From the NCBI GenBank assembly GCA_007128995.1, contig SKWJ01000370.1, forward strand, positions 1-6,484: DNA of 6,484 bases, given 5' to 3'. Below, piece after piece: positions 6,483 through 6,484 of the stretch. Source of the DNA: Paracoccaceae bacterium (lineage in GTDB: Bacteria; Pseudomonadota; Alphaproteobacteria; Rhodobacterales; Rhodobacteraceae). Under the pieces are notes generated by a model. The model did not search any database, was not told the origin of the DNA, and saw nothing but the letters and a program-made list of their open reading frames with translations. A program made the translations under genes and the position numbers. The stretch's first letter is position 1; each line of letters starts with the position of its first letter.

Positions 6483-6484
6483 AC

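Noticed and set aside
6481..6484. GAAC at the very end of the window as half of another LexA box
   Set aside because: The rest of the site would lie outside the window; four bases alone are not evidence.

Overview
The window reads as a typical high-GC alphaproteobacterial chromosome segment, most likely from the Rhodobacterales (Rhodobacter/Roseobacter relatives). The grounds are the GC-rich codon use, the protein sequences, and a direct-repeat GAAC-N7-GAAC LexA box, the alphaproteobacterial SOS operator type, in front of dnaE2. The genus is not resolved.

Layout: (1) 12-1550 (+) encodes a soluble-looking hybrid sensor histidine kinase (PAS, DHp, HATPase, receiver). Its frame is open to the left edge, so its true N-terminus may lie outside. 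(2) 1551-1681 is a short convergent intergenic region with two inverted repeats that could end transcription from both sides. (3) 1682-2107 (-) encodes a SlyD-like FKBP peptidyl-prolyl isomerase; its start is placed 18 bases inside the longest frame because of a good Shine-Dalgarno sequence. (4) 2108-2292 is a divergent promoter region. (5) 2293-3042 (+) is trmB, the tRNA guanine-N7 methyltransferase, with a plausible sigma70 promoter. (6) 3043-3164 is an intergenic region holding a promoter overlapped by a LexA box. (7) 3165-6482 (+) is a complete dnaE2 (imuC), the error-prone C-family polymerase of the SOS mutasome, ending two bases before the window edge.

The genes do not form one operon or one pathway: signalling, protein folding, tRNA modification and damage-induced mutagenesis sit next to each other, each apparently with its own control. 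The most informative feature is the SOS-controlled dnaE2, which here stands directly after trmB rather than after imuA-imuB, its usual partners. No mobile element, CRISPR array, tRNA or rRNA gene was seen. I found no convincing evidence of an undescribed multi-gene system; the points worth a second look are regulatory or small-scale.
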